NCBI GenBank assembly: GCA_026129765.1
Contig: JAHCHP010000001.1
Coordinates: forward strand, 1 to 64,000
DNA length: 64,000 nt
Direction of reading: 5' to 3'
Source: Fimbriimonadia bacterium
Lineage (GTDB): Bacteria; Armatimonadota; Fimbriimonadia; Fimbriimonadales; GBS-DC
Below are positions 8,544 to 18,859 of the stretch, piece by piece; the first letter of the stretch is position 1, and each line of letters starts with the position of its first letter. Under the pieces are notes generated by a model that did no database searches, was not told the origin of the DNA, and was given only the letters and a program-made list of their open reading frames with translations. Both the position numbers and the translations under genes were made by a program.

Positions 8544-10085
8544 TTAGGGCGCGCCGATGCGCACAACCCCACCGCAAGCGTTCACTCGCATGCGTTTTGT
8601 GATGTTGACTGCGCCCGCCTGCGACCCTGCTTTGATATTTAACTCGGGGTACTCTACCAAGTTTGTATCAATCGTCGTGGTCATGGCGTTGACCGCCTCA
8701 ATCGTCGTGTTGTAGGGCAGGTCAAACGAACCGATCTCGACACCTCCGTGGGCGAAATCTGCCCACATATCCAGTCGCCGGAAAATTTCCCGATCTAAAC
8801 GAGTGTTCTCAATGGTCTGAGTGTTGTGCGACTCGCCTGAAGTCCCAATCGCGACACCTGTCCGAACGCCATCGAAAAAGACATTTGGGTTAGAGAACCG
8901 GCGGATACGCGTACTGCTGCTATAGGAGCCAGTGGCATAGGACATGATGGTTCGGTATCGGTTGCTGCTGTTCCCGATGAACCGATGTCCGTAAGAGTAG
9001 GAATAAAGGTTGCAGCTGCCGGCGTCTTCCCGGTTGTGGGCGCAGCCCTGGTTATGCCCGAGTTCGTGGGCAAACGAGTTATTGCCAGTGGTACAGGTCC
9101 AGTTGACGATACAGAATGCGCGAGCGGATGTAACGGGATGACACCACGCAATGCCACAGTACGCGCCATCATTGACCAGCAAAATCACATCATCTGCCCG
9201 GTATTGGTCGCGCAATGTGTGGACATTATCCATGATCCCATCGCTGGTGTTGGTCAGGCGATTTCGGTGATCTTCGTAAGAACCGCTTTCGTTGTAGGTG
9301 ACTTCTCCGCGATAGACCAAGCGCATCGTGATATTGACATTGCTAAGGTTGTAAGCATCATTCGCCGCATCCACACATGCTTGCGCTTCTGCATTCGCCG
9401 CATTGACCCCACCCATCGCGTTTCGGGCAACGTTCGTGTAAACAATCATTACGTCCAAACCCGCGCGTGGTCTTGCGCAGGCAGCGGTGCCAAAATCATC
9501 GCCGTCGCCGCCCATCGTCTGGAAGTCGGAGGGCAGGTCTGCAGGGGGCGCAAACTCGGAATCGTCTTGCTCCGGTTCCCAGTTCGTTTGGCTGGGTTCG
9601 TTATCTGCGCAGGGCTGATACCGGTTGTCATTGATTTGGAAGAGCAGGTGAATACCGTCGCGCACATAGCGGGTTTTGAACTGCATATTGTAGTAGGACG
9701 CATCGACATTCGCGATCAGAACTTCCTGTTCCACGGTCAAGATGAACCGCCCATGGGGGGTATTCTCGATATCGCCAAACACAGAAAAACTGTCGTCTGA
9801 GCGTTTTTCAATACGCTCAATGGTGCCGACCCACTCCATATTGCTCGCGAAGTTCAGGAACAGACGGTCATTTTTATCTAAAGTCTTTAATCCAGGGATG
9901 TTGACGCGAACTGCCGCTGACGCGACCGCTTCGCGCGGGGAGGGCAAGTCTTGCACGGAACCCGGTTTCAAATGTTCAAACAAACGCGGGGGCGATTTTT
10001 GGGCGTGGGCAGAGAAGACCGCGGACAGCAAGCACAAAGCAGCGGCGGCTTTTCCCAACCTCGAACAGATAACACTCACTTTCAT
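8544..10085 (-). CDS. Secreted zinc metalloprotease, metzincin (reprolysin-like)
   Basis: 513 residues from the ATG at 10085, which has GAGGTGA 6 nt upstream; a GTG 9 nt earlier gives the longer reading. A signal peptide ends near VFSAHA. A pro-region of about 180 residues follows, then the catalytic domain with HELGHNQGCAH (H340, E341, H344, H350) and a Met-turn TIMSYA (M381), which place it in the metzincins, closest to M12/reprolysin-type or peptidyl-Asp metalloproteases. The domain is cysteine-rich, suggesting disulfides. The C-terminal 90 residues form a beta-rich extension ending in GGVVRIGAP. It is probably an extracellular scavenging protease. Confidence 0.87.
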   Translation of the reverse strand: MKVSVICSRLGKAAAALCLLSAVFSAHAQKSPPRLFEHLKPGSVQDLPSPREAVASAAVRVNIPGLKTLDKNDRLFLNFASNMEWVGTIERIEKRSDDSFSVFGDIENTPHGRFILTVEQEVLIANVDASYYNMQFKTRYVRDGIHLLFQINDNRYQPCADNEPSQTNWEPEQDDSEFAPPADLPSDFQTMGGDGDDFGTAACARPRAGLDVMIVYTNVARNAMGGVNAANAEAQACVDAANDAYNLSNVNITMRLVYRGEVTYNESGSYEDHRNRLTNTSDGIMDNVHTLRDQYRADDVILLVNDGAYCGIAWCHPVTSARAFCIVNWTCTTGNNSFAHELGHNQGCAHNREDAGSCNLYSYSYGHRFIGNSSNRYRTIMSYATGSYSSSTRIRRFSNPNVFFDGVRTGVAIGTSGESHNTQTIENTRLDREIFRRLDMWADFAHGGVEIGSFDLPYNTTIEAVNAMTTTIDTNLVEYPELNIKAGSQAGAVNITKRMRVNACGGVVRIGAP

Positions 10086-10136
10086 CGTTTTCACCTCAAT
10101 ATAGATAGAACTTCATCAGCACCGCTCAGCGTTAAG

Positions 10137-10142
10137 ATTATA
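10137..10142 (-). promoter_or_regulatory. -10 element of the metalloprotease gene
   Basis: TATAAT on the minus strand, preceded by ATG, lies about 50 bp upstream of the start at 10085. No convincing -35 element is seen. The leader carries a normal Shine-Dalgarno sequence. Confidence 0.5.
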
Positions 10143-10176
10143 CATGCTTTTGGGGTATTTTGAGCGTTAAAGAGGC

Positions 10177-10205
10177 AAAAAACGATGATTTTATGGGGAT
10201 AATCA
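10177..10205 (-). terminator. Weak terminator-like hairpin after the methyltransferase gene
   Basis: On the minus strand a short stem (TGATT with AATCA, 10186-10205) is followed by a run of six T. The stem is short, so this is only a possible terminator. Confidence 0.35.
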
Positions 10206-10982
10206 GCGTTTTTGACCGATCAGAGACCAAGCAGTGTCCTGAGCCTTGGAAGGTTCCCACCCTCCATGTTTCAAGAATTGCGTTTCGAACCCTGCTTGAT
10301 GAGCTATGTCTTGCAGTTGTTCTTGGGTATACCACCGGGTTGCGGGTGACCGCTCATGAAGCTCTTTTTGGACGATTCTGCCCTCCATCTCCACCTCATA
10401 GCGGGTCCAGGTATGCTCCCACTGTTTGTCAGGTTCAAATTTCGCTTTGGACCATCGCTTGACTATGGTTTGCCCCTCATCCATAGATTTTTCCCCGCTG
10501 AGCAGCCAATCAGTCTCTAAGGGTTCTCCCGTTTTCCAGACATGCACGATCCGCATCACCAGGGTTCCCTCGGGCAAGAGATGGCGGTGAAAATTCTGGA
10601 GCGCGCTCATGGCAGAATCGAGCCCGGTGAGCAGTTGAAAAGAGCCAGAGGGAACAAGGATCGTTTGATAGAGGCGGGGCAGCGTCATGGTCTCCATCTC
10701 CGCTTCATAGAGCTTGAGCGCGCCGGCGTCCAAGCCCATCGATTGGCTTTTTCCTATGCAGATTGCCAGCATCTCAGGCGAGTTATCCATACCCTCTATA
10801 TCGATTCCTTGTTTCAGGTAATCCAGTAGCAGCCTGCCTGTCCCGCAGCCCACATCCAGCACCGGCTCCCCGAACTTCTTTATTGCTTCCAGAAAGAAAT
10901 ACCGGTCTTCCCAGTGGGAGGTATCGCCCCGGAACAGGTCCCAAGTTGTTGCCATCAAATCTCTATATTCAAAAGTTTTCAT
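10203..10982 (-). CDS. Class I SAM-dependent methyltransferase
   Basis: 259 residues with motif I EPVLDVGCGTGRLL near residue 38, a post-I acidic residue in IEGMDNSPEML and a Rossmann-type pattern through about residue 150. The C-terminal 110 residues are rich in Trp, Glu and Arg and end QDTAWSLIGQKR. The substrate cannot be told from sequence. The ATG at 10982 lies 8 bp after a TATAAA box on the minus strand and has no Shine-Dalgarno sequence, which suggests a leaderless transcript. It lies 42 nt upstream of nothing obvious: the kdpE end at 11025 is separated from it by this promoter, so it is probably a single gene. Confidence 0.85.
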   Translation of the reverse strand: MKTFEYRDLMATTWDLFRGDTSHWEDRYFFLEAIKKFGEPVLDVGCGTGRLLLDYLKQGIDIEGMDNSPEMLAICIGKSQSMGLDAGALKLYEAEMETMTLPRLYQTILVPSGSFQLLTGLDSAMSALQNFHRHLLPEGTLVMRIVHVWKTGEPLETDWLLSGEKSMDEGQTIVKRWSKAKFEPDKQWEHTWTRYEVEMEGRIVQKELHERSPATRWYTQEQLQDIAHQAGFETQFLKHGGWEPSKAQDTAWSLIGQKR

Positions 10983-10990
10983 TCGATGCC

Positions 10991-10996
10991 TTTATA
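10991..10996 (-). promoter_or_regulatory. -10 element of the methyltransferase gene, leaderless type
   Basis: TATAAA on the minus strand ends 8 bp before the start codon at 10982. There is no room for a ribosome binding site. Confidence 0.5.
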
Positions 10997-11024
10997 GAAT
11001 GAGCGAGTTCTCTTGCTTGAAGGT

Positions 11025-11711
11025 TTACATCTCTGCTTTCAAGCGATACCCGACTCCCGGTTCGGTGATGAGATAGCGGGGCTGCGCGGGGTCTGGTTCT
11101 ATTTTTTTACGCAGGTTGCTGATGTTGACCCGGAGCATATGCGTTTCCTCTTCATAGAGCGGTCCCCAGATTTCGCGCAGTAAGTGACGATGCGTTAGCA
11201 CTTTACCCGCATGAGTGACCAGGCATTTGAGAATGTCGTATTCGGTGGGAGTTAAGGAGACTTTCTGTTTTTGAAAAAGCACTTGCCGGAGCGCGAGGTC
11301 TACCTCTAAATCGCCGACCCGAAAAACAGGCTCAGGGGCGGATTGTAAGGAACGGCGCAAGGCGACCCTCATCCTTGCTTGCAATTCGCCAATGCCAAAA
11401 GGTTTTGTGAGATAGTCATCCGCGCCATGGTCCAACGCGGCGATCTTGACCGTCTCTTGTTCCCGTACAGAAAGCACAATCACAGGGACTTGAGACCACT
11501 CTCGCAGTCTGCGCAACACCTCTGCACCGTCCATGTCGGGCAGTCCCAAGTCTAAGATAATGATGTCTGGGTGCGCGGAAATGACCATTTTCAGCGTGTC
11601 CTGTCCCGTTTCCGCTTCGAAGATTTCATAGTCGTCTGCGCTCAGCGCGGTTGTGAGGAAACGCCGGATCGGTCTTTCGTCATCGACCACCAAAACTCTT
11701 ATTTTATTCAT
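11025..11711 (-). CDS. kdpE: KdpE response regulator, OmpR/PhoB type
   Basis: 228 residues. The receiver domain has the acidic pair D10-D11, the phospho-acceptor D54 in IILDLGLPDMDG and the lysine in LTKPFG. The C-terminal winged-helix domain has SLTPTEYDILKCLVTHAGKV and VGYRLKAEM. It is the transcription activator of the kdp operon, phosphorylated by KdpD when potassium is low. Its ATG follows the kdpD stop by 4 nt, and it is the last gene of the seven-gene operon. Confidence 0.95.
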   Translation of the reverse strand: MNKIRVLVVDDERPIRRFLTTALSADDYEIFEAETGQDTLKMVISAHPDIIILDLGLPDMDGAEVLRRLREWSQVPVIVLSVREQETVKIAALDHGADDYLTKPFGIGELQARMRVALRRSLQSAPEPVFRVGDLEVDLALRQVLFQKQKVSLTPTEYDILKCLVTHAGKVLTHRHLLREIWGPLYEEETHMLRVNISNLRKKIEPDPAQPRYLITEPGVGYRLKAEM

Positions 11712-11715
11712 AATC

Positions 11716-14370
11716 TTAGCGCGTTAAGGGTAAACGCAGGATGATACGGGTTCCCTTGTTTGCTTTTTCTGCCCAAATTTTACCCCCATGCGCCTCCACA
11801 ATTCCTTTGCAAATAGCCAATCCCAACCCTGTACCGGTTATCGATTCCGTTCTTTGGACCCGGTAAAATTTGTCAAATACTTTCTGAAGGTCTTGTTCGG
11901 GAATACCGATCCCTTGATCGACGACCTCCAATTGGAATTCTCTTAGAAGCAGCGATGCTTTGACTTCAATCAGGCTGCCGTTGGGGGAATATTTGATAGA
12001 ATTGTCGATGAGGTTCACCATAACTTGCCGCATTAACACAAAATCCATTGGGATCAATGGCAGCGCAGGGTCCAGGTCAATACGAATGTCGCGCTGGAGT
12101 AGCCTTGGGGTCAATGCCGCCAGCGCGGAACCGATTAAATCTTGAATATCGCAAGGCTCCACCCTTAACTGCATTCCTCCTGACTCCAAGCGGGTCATAT
12201 CCAGCAGGTTGCCGACTAATTGATTGAGACGTTCGGCTTCCCCCAATGCTGTTTCCACTAATGATTGGCGCGCTTGTTCGTTTAGTTGGCTGGCTTGGTC
12301 TCGCAGGCTGCTCAGGGTTCCCGTAATGGATACCAATGGAGTTCTCAAATCATGCGAAATCGAATTGAGCAGCGCGGTCTGAAGACGTTCCGTCGCCTGC
12401 AGCACCTCTAATTGGCTGGCTTGCTGATTCAGTTGGGCGCGTTCAATGGCTTGGGCGGCGAGGTTGGCGAAGGTTTCTAAGAGCCTGCGTCTTTCTGGAG
12501 ACAGGTAATCGTCCGCTTCTTGAGGTTTCACTCCCAGCGCGCCCAAAGTGCCATTCGAGGTTTTGAGGGGCATAAAACGCATTTCAGTTGCGGAAAGCGT
12601 GGATGTCCCGCGACCGGCAGGCTCGCCTTTTTCGTAGGTCCAGACCGCCACTGCCCGGTCATGTTCGCTCAACAGCAGCCCAGGGGTGGCTGCTATTAGG
12701 TTTAACCGGTCATCTTTTGATAAGAACAACACAGCATGCCTGCCGAAGGTTTCGCTGAATCCTCTCAGTACGACGGCGATAATGGTGTCTATGCTTTCTG
12801 CGCTGGAAAGTTCCCGGCTGAGCGCGTATAACATGGCGGTTTCACTTTCACGCCGCTGGGCTGCCTTGGCTTGATCTTTGGTGCTGGCAACCAGTGAACT
12901 GATGACCGCCCCCACAACGAACAGACCGATAAAGGTCAGAATGTATTCTGTGTCCGCAACAACCAACGTGAATTGGGGAGGCACGAAAAAGATATCGAAT
13001 GCCACGACACTGAAAAAAGCGGTCAGGATCGCCGGGCGCAAGCCTAACCGAATCGCTGCGACAACGACGGTCAATAGGTACAACATGACCAAGTTTGTGG
13101 GCGAAATCCAGAAATGCATAGGAACACAAAGCAGGGTTGTGATGACCGACAGCAAAAAACCTTGCGCGTAAGGTTTCCAAGACCGCTCGGGTTCTACACG
13201 GGGCGCATACCGGGATGTATTGGTTTGGACTTCGCTGGTGACGATGTAAAGGTCGATGCCGCGCGATTGACGGACGATCTGTTCGGTCAGCGTATCTCTG
13301 AATCGCTCCGTCCAACCGTGCCGGACCGGTTTCCCAAGCACGATTTTTGTGATGTGATGCTTCACGGCGAAATCGATAATCGTGTCGGCAATGGCGTTTG
13401 AGGGCAAGGTCGCGATACGCGCTCCCAGCGATTCAGCGAGCTGCAAGCTGTTGAGAACCTGCTCCCGCGCATCAATCGGTAAACGCGCGCTGTTGGGCGG
13501 CTCCACATAGAGCGCGAACCATTCGGCATTTAATTCATCTGCCAGACGCCGGGCAGCGCGTACCAGTTTATCTGCCAATACGCTGGGACTGACACACACC
13601 AGCACGCGCTCTTTGGTGGGCCAAGGACCCGAAATATCTTGAGATTGCATAAAGGCGCGCATATGGTCTTCAACTCGTTCAGCAGCCCGCCTCATAGCGA
13701 TCTCGCGCAGGGCGATTAAGTGTCCCGCTTTGAAGAAGCCGTCCATCGCGCGCGACGCTTGTTCAGGTATGTAAACTTTGCCCTCGCGGAGCCGTTGCAG
13801 CAGTTCTTCTGGGGGCAGGTCAATCAGCTCGATGGCGTATGCCTCATCAATAACCCGGTCCGGCACGGTTTCGCGCACTTTGATCGAGGTGATTTGCGCG
13901 ACGATGTCATTCAGGCTCTCCAGGTGCTGGATGTTCAGGGTAGTATACACATCGATTCCCGCTTCCAGCAGTTCTTCCACATCTTGATACCGTTTGGGAT
14001 GGCGTGAGTCGGGCGCGTTGGTATGTGCCAGTTCATCGACCAAAGCGAGCTGAGGCTTCCGCGTTAGCAGTGCGTCAATATCCATCTCTTCTAAGGCGAT
14101 ACCTCTGTGAACTACGCTCTTGAGGGGAACCACTTCCAGACCCGCCAGCATCGCTTCGGTTTCGGCGCGCCGGTGGGTCTCCGCACAGCCGACAACCACA
14201 TCCACTCCCTCCGCTTTTCGTTGGTGCGCGGCAGCGAGCATGGCGTAGGTCTTACCGACACCCGCGACATATCCCAGAAAAATCTTCAGCCGTCCGCGTT
14301 TATGCTGACGTTCCTCCTCGTTTACCTGCGCTAACAGGGCATCGGGATCGGGACGCGAATCATTGTTCAT
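11716..14370 (-). CDS. kdpD: KdpD osmosensitive K+ channel sensor histidine kinase
   Basis: 884 residues, full length. Domains in order: an N-terminal KdpD domain with a Walker A motif (GYVAGVGKT, residues 33-41); a USP-like domain around 255-380 containing SPSVLADKLVRAARRLA; four membrane helices between about 405 and 495; a GAF-like region around 520-640; a HisKA domain with the phospho-acceptor H673 in SISHDLRTPL; and an HATPase domain with DNSIKYSPNG, DQGIGIPEQDL and GTGLGLAICKGIVEAHGG. It senses potassium limitation and phosphorylates KdpE. It lies 66 nt after kdpC and 4 nt before kdpE. Confidence 0.96.
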   Translation of the reverse strand: MNNDSRPDPDALLAQVNEEERQHKRGRLKIFLGYVAGVGKTYAMLAAAHQRKAEGVDVVVGCAETHRRAETEAMLAGLEVVPLKSVVHRGIALEEMDIDALLTRKPQLALVDELAHTNAPDSRHPKRYQDVEELLEAGIDVYTTLNIQHLESLNDIVAQITSIKVRETVPDRVIDEAYAIELIDLPPEELLQRLREGKVYIPEQASRAMDGFFKAGHLIALREIAMRRAAERVEDHMRAFMQSQDISGPWPTKERVLVCVSPSVLADKLVRAARRLADELNAEWFALYVEPPNSARLPIDAREQVLNSLQLAESLGARIATLPSNAIADTIIDFAVKHHITKIVLGKPVRHGWTERFRDTLTEQIVRQSRGIDLYIVTSEVQTNTSRYAPRVEPERSWKPYAQGFLLSVITTLLCVPMHFWISPTNLVMLYLLTVVVAAIRLGLRPAILTAFFSVVAFDIFFVPPQFTLVVADTEYILTFIGLFVVGAVISSLVASTKDQAKAAQRRESETAMLYALSRELSSAESIDTIIAVVLRGFSETFGRHAVLFLSKDDRLNLIAATPGLLLSEHDRAVAVWTYEKGEPAGRGTSTLSATEMRFMPLKTSNGTLGALGVKPQEADDYLSPERRRLLETFANLAAQAIERAQLNQQASQLEVLQATERLQTALLNSISHDLRTPLVSITGTLSSLRDQASQLNEQARQSLVETALGEAERLNQLVGNLLDMTRLESGGMQLRVEPCDIQDLIGSALAALTPRLLQRDIRIDLDPALPLIPMDFVLMRQVMVNLIDNSIKYSPNGSLIEVKASLLLREFQLEVVDQGIGIPEQDLQKVFDKFYRVQRTESITGTGLGLAICKGIVEAHGGKIWAEKANKGTRIILRLPLTR

Positions 14371-14436
14371 CTATAGGTTTACCTTGCTCCTGCCATCTGA
14401 CTATTTCGCTTTCTGCTGGCGTGTTTCCTATACGCT

Positions 14437-15009
14437 TTAATTCAAGCGGTCTAACTCTTGATTCAACAAAAGCGTATTTACTCGCGGTTCCCCCAAGAAG
14501 CCGAACTGACGGTTTTCGATGAGGCGGTCCACTAACTGCTTTACTTTTTCCTCTTTTATTCGGCGCGCTTTTGCCACACGCGGGACTTGGTAGTAGGCGG
14601 CGGCAGGCGTGATATGCGGGTCCAAGCCGCTGGCGGAAGCGGTGATTAAGTCCACAGGAATGGGGCGGTTGTTTTCTGTATAGCTCTGCTTAAGGGCATT
14701 GACTCGCTCCTGCGACCGCTGTTTCAAATTTGGGTTGAGCGCGCCCTCGTTGGAGCCAGAGGATGCTGCGCTGTTATAAGGAAAGGGTGAGGTTGTCGAG
14801 AGCCTGCCCCAAAAATAGCGCGGGTCCGAGAAAGGCTGCCCAATTAATCTGGAACCCTTTATCGATTTTCCTTCCATAATGAGGCTGCCATTGGCTTGAC
14901 GGGGAAAGGCTATCTGGGCGATTCCGGTGATCAGCGCAGGGTATAAAACTCCGGTGAGCAAAGTCATCAAAAGAAAAAGGACGGCTGCTTGTTTTATGAT
15001 TGAATTCAT
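14437..15009 (-). CDS. kdpC: KdpC subunit of the K+-transporting ATPase
   Basis: 190 residues from the ATG at 15009. The reading frame continues 72 nt further into kdpB, but the family begins at the membrane helix (MNSIIKQAAVLFLLMTLLTG), so the shorter start is chosen. One N-terminal transmembrane segment is followed by a periplasmic domain with SLIMEGKSIKGSRLIGQPF, RYFWGRLST and ASGLDPHITPAAAYYQVPRV, all family signatures. KdpC stabilises the KdpFABC complex. It starts 19 nt after kdpB ends. Confidence 0.95.
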   Translation of the reverse strand: MNSIIKQAAVLFLLMTLLTGVLYPALITGIAQIAFPRQANGSLIMEGKSIKGSRLIGQPFSDPRYFWGRLSTTSPFPYNSAASSGSNEGALNPNLKQRSQERVNALKQSYTENNRPIPVDLITASASGLDPHITPAAAYYQVPRVAKARRIKEEKVKQLVDRLIENRQFGFLGEPRVNTLLLNQELDRLN

Positions 15010-15028
15010 CTTATGATTATCTCCCAAC

Positions 15029-17101
15029 TCAAAAAAGGCTGAGAACGAGGTCAATTCCCTTGATCCCGATGAAGGGCACAATCAACCCGCCCAACCCATA
15101 GATCAAAAGATTGTTTCGGAGGAGCTCTGCCGCGCTGAGGGGGCGGTATGGCACGCCCCGAAGCGCGAGCGGTATCAAAACCACAATGATCAAAGCATTG
15201 AAAATGACGGCAGAGAGAATCGGGTTTGTTAAGCCCATGAAATTCAGACTGCCTAATTGCGGGTAGATCGGCGCAAACGCGGCAGGAATAATCGCGAAAT
15301 ATTTCGCCGCATCATTAGCGATGCTGAAGGTAGTGAGGGAGCCGCGGGTCATCAGCAGTTGTTTGCCGATTTCCACGATTTCAATCAATTTCGTGGGATT
15401 GCTGTCCAGGTCCACCATATTCGCTGCCTCGCGGGCGGGCTGGGTGCCGGAATTCATGGCTACCGCCACATCTGCTTGCGCGAGCGCGGGCGCATCGTTG
15501 GTGCCGTCGCCCGTCATGGCGACCAACCTGCCGCCTTGCTGGTATTCGCGGATCAGCTTCAATTTAGTTTCGGGTGTCGCCTGCGCCAAGAAATCATCCA
15601 CTCCCGCTTCTGCGGCGATGGCGGCGGCAGTAAGCGGGTTATCGCCGGTGATCATCACGGTTTTAATGCCCATGCGCCTCAGTTGCGCGAAACGCTCCCG
15701 CATGCCGCCTTTAACCACATCTTTCAAATGAATTGCGCCCAAGGTTTGACCATTTTTTGCAACCACTAAGGGCGTACCGCCAGAACGCGCAATCTTATCG
15801 ATCACTTCTTTCAAAAAATCTGAAGCCGTCCCGCCTTGACTTTGGATATGCGCGATCATTGTGTCGGGCGCGCCTTTCCGAATGATGTGTCCCAGAAGGT
15901 TGACCCCGCTCATACGAGTTTGCGCGGTGAAAGGGATGAATTCCATAGGATTCGATTCCTCTGCGCTCAACAGGCTTTCTTGGATACCATACTCCTCTTT
16001 TGCCAGCGCGATAATGCTTTTTCCTTCGGGGGTTTCATCCGCTAAGGAGGCTAACATCGCGCAGCGCGCCAACTCTTCTATAGGGGTGCCGTTCACGGGG
16101 ATAAACTCCACTGCCTGGCGGTTACCCAGTGTGATAGTTCCGGTCTTATCCAGCAGCAAGGTATCCACATCACCTGCGGCTTCGACGGCGCGTCCCGAAG
16201 TGGCTATGACATTGCGCCTAATGAGGCGATCCATTCCGGCAATCCCAATCGCGCTTAATAAGCCCCCAATAGTTGTTGGAATCAAACAGATCAACAGCGC
16301 CATCAGACTTGTCAAGGCAATCGGTTCTCCTTGCTGGGAGGCGTTCGCGCTGAAGATAGAGAAGGGCAGCAGGGTGGCGCAGACTGTTAAGAAGATAATA
16401 GTGAACCCTGCCAGCAGGATATTAAGCGCGATTTCGTTAGGCGTTTTTTGGCGTTTTGCGCCTTCCACCATGTGAATCATCCGATCCAAGAAGCCATCGC
16501 CCGGGTTCGAGGTCACTTCCGCGATCAACCAATCAGACAAAACTCGAGTGCCTCCGGTAATTGCGCTCCGGTCGCCGCCCGCCTCTCGTATCACAGGCGC
16601 GCTTTCGCCTGTCACCGCGCTCTCATCCACGGAGGCGATACCTTCTACGATTTCGCCATCTGCGGGGATCGTGTCGCCCTCTTCCACGAGATAGAAATCG
16701 CCTTTTCTGAGATCGGTGGAGGATACTTGCGTCCAGTCGTTCTCTGTGGGTTTGGAGCCCTCTTTGCGCCATGCCCGTTTGAGTTTTTTGGCGGGTGCTT
16801 GCTGTTTCATTTGTCTCAACGATTCGGCTTGCGCTTTGCCCCTGCCTTCTGCCAGCGCCTCTGAGAAGTTGGCGAACAGCGCAGTGAACCAAAGCCATAG
16901 AGCGATTGCGCCGATAAAACCGGCGGGCGCGTCGCCTTGACTCATCAGGGCTTGAAACCACAGCAAAGTAGTCGAGACGCTACCCACCTCCACAACAAAC
17001 ATGACCGGATTGCGCGCCATCTTGCTTGGGGCCAATTTGAAAAACGACTCTTTGATCGCCTGTTGGTAAAGGGTTCGGTTATGCGTTATCGTTTTTTTCA
17101 T
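15029..17101 (-). CDS. kdpB: KdpB catalytic subunit, P-type K+-transporting ATPase
   Basis: 690 residues, normal length. The phosphorylated aspartate is D318 in [17 protein letters not shown] lies in the actuator domain ([14 protein letters not shown]), with the ATP-binding region and the hinge [22 protein letters not shown] further on. About seven membrane helices are visible. It hydrolyses ATP to drive potassium uptake through KdpA. It lies 18 nt after kdpA. Confidence 0.97.
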   Translation of the reverse strand: MKKTITHNRTLYQQAIKESFFKLAPSKMARNPVMFVVEVGSVSTTLLWFQALMSQGDAPAGFIGAIALWLWFTALFANFSEALAEGRGKAQAESLRQMKQQAPAKKLKRAWRKEGSKPTENDWTQVSSTDLRKGDFYLVEEGDTIPADGEIVEGIASVDESAVTGESAPVIREAGGDRSAITGGTRVLSDWLIAEVTSNPGDGFLDRMIHMVEGAKRQKTPNEIALNILLAGFTIIFLTVCATLLPFSIFSANASQQGEPIALTSLMALLICLIPTTIGGLLSAIGIAGMDRLIRRNVIATSGRAVEAAGDVDTLLLDKTGTITLGNRQAVEFIPVNGTPIEELARCAMLASLADETPEGKSIIALAKEEYGIQESLLSAEESNPMEFIPFTAQTRMSGVNLLGHIIRKGAPDTMIAHIQSQGGTASDFLKEVIDKIARSGGTPLVVAKNGQTLGAIHLKDVVKGGMRERFAQLRRMGIKTVMITGDNPLTAAAIAAEAGVDDFLAQATPETKLKLIREYQQGGRLVAMTGDGTNDAPALAQADVAVAMNSGTQPAREAANMVDLDSNPTKLIEIVEIGKQLLMTRGSLTTFSIANDAAKYFAIIPAAFAPIYPQLGSLNFMGLTNPILSAVIFNALIIVVLIPLALRGVPYRPLSAAELLRNNLLIYGLGGLIVPFIGIKGIDLVLSLF

Positions 17102-17119
17102 GAGACTTCAATCTCCAAT

Positions 17120-18859
17120 TCACTTTAACATCAGATGTTCAACGATAGGACCCAGCGCGAGGGCAGGAAAGAAGCTGAGCGCGCCCACCATCACCACAAC
17201 CCCCACCAGCCACCCGATAAAGAGGGGGGTATGAGTAGGTAAAGTGCCGAGTGAGACAGGTGAGCGTTTTTTGGCAGCGAGTGATCCCGCTATTGCCAGC
17301 ACAGGCAGAATGATCCAGTATCTGCCCGCCAACATGGCCAATCCCAGCGTCACATTGTAGAAAGGGGTATTGGCGTTCAGTCCTGCAAATGCGCTGCCGT
17401 TATTGTTGCCTGCGGAAGAAAAGGCATATAAAACTTCGCTTATCCCATGGGGACCGGGGTCTTGAATCGAACGGATACCGGCATATAGCAGCAGCGCGGC
17501 GGCGGTTCCGCCCAGAATGGTCAAGACCGGTATCAAGGCGACCAACGATGCCATTTTAATCTCGAACACCTCTATTTTCTTTCCTAAATATTCTGGCGCG
17601 CGTCCCACCATCAGACCGGCAATAAAGACCGCGATGATGGCAAACACTAACATCCCGTATAAGCCAGAACCAACCCCACCAAACACAATTTCGCCCAACT
17701 GAATGAGCCATAACGGACCCAAACCGCCCAACGGGGTGTAAGAATCATGCATGGAGTTCACCGAGCCATTCGAGGCAGCGGTCGTTGCGGTTGCCCAAAG
17801 CGCGGAATTGGCGATTCCAAATCGAGTCTCTTTGCCCTCCATGTTACCACCTGACTGCCAAAGACCCGCCTGTTGATCCGCGCCCATCCCGCTCAAGACA
17901 GGATTTCCTTGTTGTTCCGCCCACAGGGTCAGGCTAAGCGCTCCCACAAAGATAAGGGTCATCGATAGCCAGATCGCCCATCCTTGGCGCGTATCCTTCA
18001 CCATGCTGCCAAAAGTGTAACAAAGCGCAGACGGAATGAGCAGAATCGCGAGCATTTGCAAGAAGTTGCTCAATGGGGTTGGGTTTTCAAAGGGATGAGA
18101 GGAGTTCGTGTTGAAGAACCCGCCGCCATTCGTGCCTAATTGCTTGATGGCTATTTGCGACGCGGCAGGTCCCAAGGGCAAGGTCTGATGACCTATCTTG
18201 CTGCCATCTTCATCTGTCACCGGCTGCATCAGGGAAGCGGTCTGGGCGGGTTGCAGCGATTGAACGACTCCTTGAGACACAAGCGCCAGCGATAGCGTCA
18301 ATGAAAGAGGCAGCAAAATGTAGAGAACAGTTCGGGTGAGGTCTGCCCAGAAATTACCTAAAGACTGAGACTGCTCGCGCGCAAACCCGCGGATAAAGGC
18401 GGCTAAGACTGCCATTCCAGTCGCTGCCGAGAGAAAATTTTGAACGCCCAAACCGAACATCTGGGTGAGGTAGCTCATTGTGGTTTCGCCCCCATAGCCC
18501 TGCCAATTGGTATTGGAAGCGAAGCTGACCGCTGTGTTGAAAGCAGAATCCGCAGGCACAGCGAGCATGTGAGCGGGATTGAACGGAAGCATGAATTGCA
18601 GCCTTTGAAGCGCGTACACCATCAAGAGCCCGAACAGATTCAACACCAGCGCCGCTTTGGCATAGGTCTTCCAATCCATCTCATCTTCTGCTTTGATGTT
18701 TGCCATCCGGTAGAGGAACTGTTCCAGAGGCGACAGTAAGGGATGCAGCCATGTTCTTTCTCCTTGATAAACGCGCGCCATAAACATGCCCAAGGGCTTA
18801 GTGAAGGCGACGAGCGCAACCATATACAGCCCGATTTGAATCCAACTTACTATCGTCAT
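17120..18859 (-). CDS. kdpA: KdpA potassium-binding/translocating subunit
   Basis: 579 residues from the ATG at 18859; an extended reading to 18916 is possible but the family begins near MTIVSWIQIGLY. Ten or so transmembrane helices are visible, with selectivity-filter-like loops TNWQGYGGETTMSY, LGTNGGGFFNTNSSHPFENP and SSAGNNNGSAFAGL. It is homologous to SKT channel proteins and forms the K+ pathway of the Kdp pump. It overlaps the kdpF stop by 4 nt (ATGA). Confidence 0.97.
   Translation of the reverse strand: MTIVSWIQIGLYMVALVAFTKPLGMFMARVYQGERTWLHPLLSPLEQFLYRMANIKAEDEMDWKTYAKAALVLNLFGLLMVYALQRLQFMLPFNPAHMLAVPADSAFNTAVSFASNTNWQGYGGETTMSYLTQMFGLGVQNFLSAATGMAVLAAFIRGFAREQSQSLGNFWADLTRTVLYILLPLSLTLSLALVSQGVVQSLQPAQTASLMQPVTDEDGSKIGHQTLPLGPAASQIAIKQLGTNGGGFFNTNSSHPFENPTPLSNFLQMLAILLIPSALCYTFGSMVKDTRQGWAIWLSMTLIFVGALSLTLWAEQQGNPVLSGMGADQQAGLWQSGGNMEGKETRFGIANSALWATATTAASNGSVNSMHDSYTPLGGLGPLWLIQLGEIVFGGVGSGLYGMLVFAIIAVFIAGLMVGRAPEYLGKKIEVFEIKMASLVALIPVLTILGGTAAALLLYAGIRSIQDPGPHGISEVLYAFSSAGNNNGSAFAGLNANTPFYNVTLGLAMLAGRYWIILPVLAIAGSLAAKKRSPVSLGTLPTHTPLFIGWLVGVVVMVGALSFFPALALGPIVEHLMLK

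Noticed and set aside
8985-9800. 271-aa plus-strand ORF inside the metalloprotease gene
   Set aside because: It is antisense to the HELGHNQGCAH protease and has no start signal.
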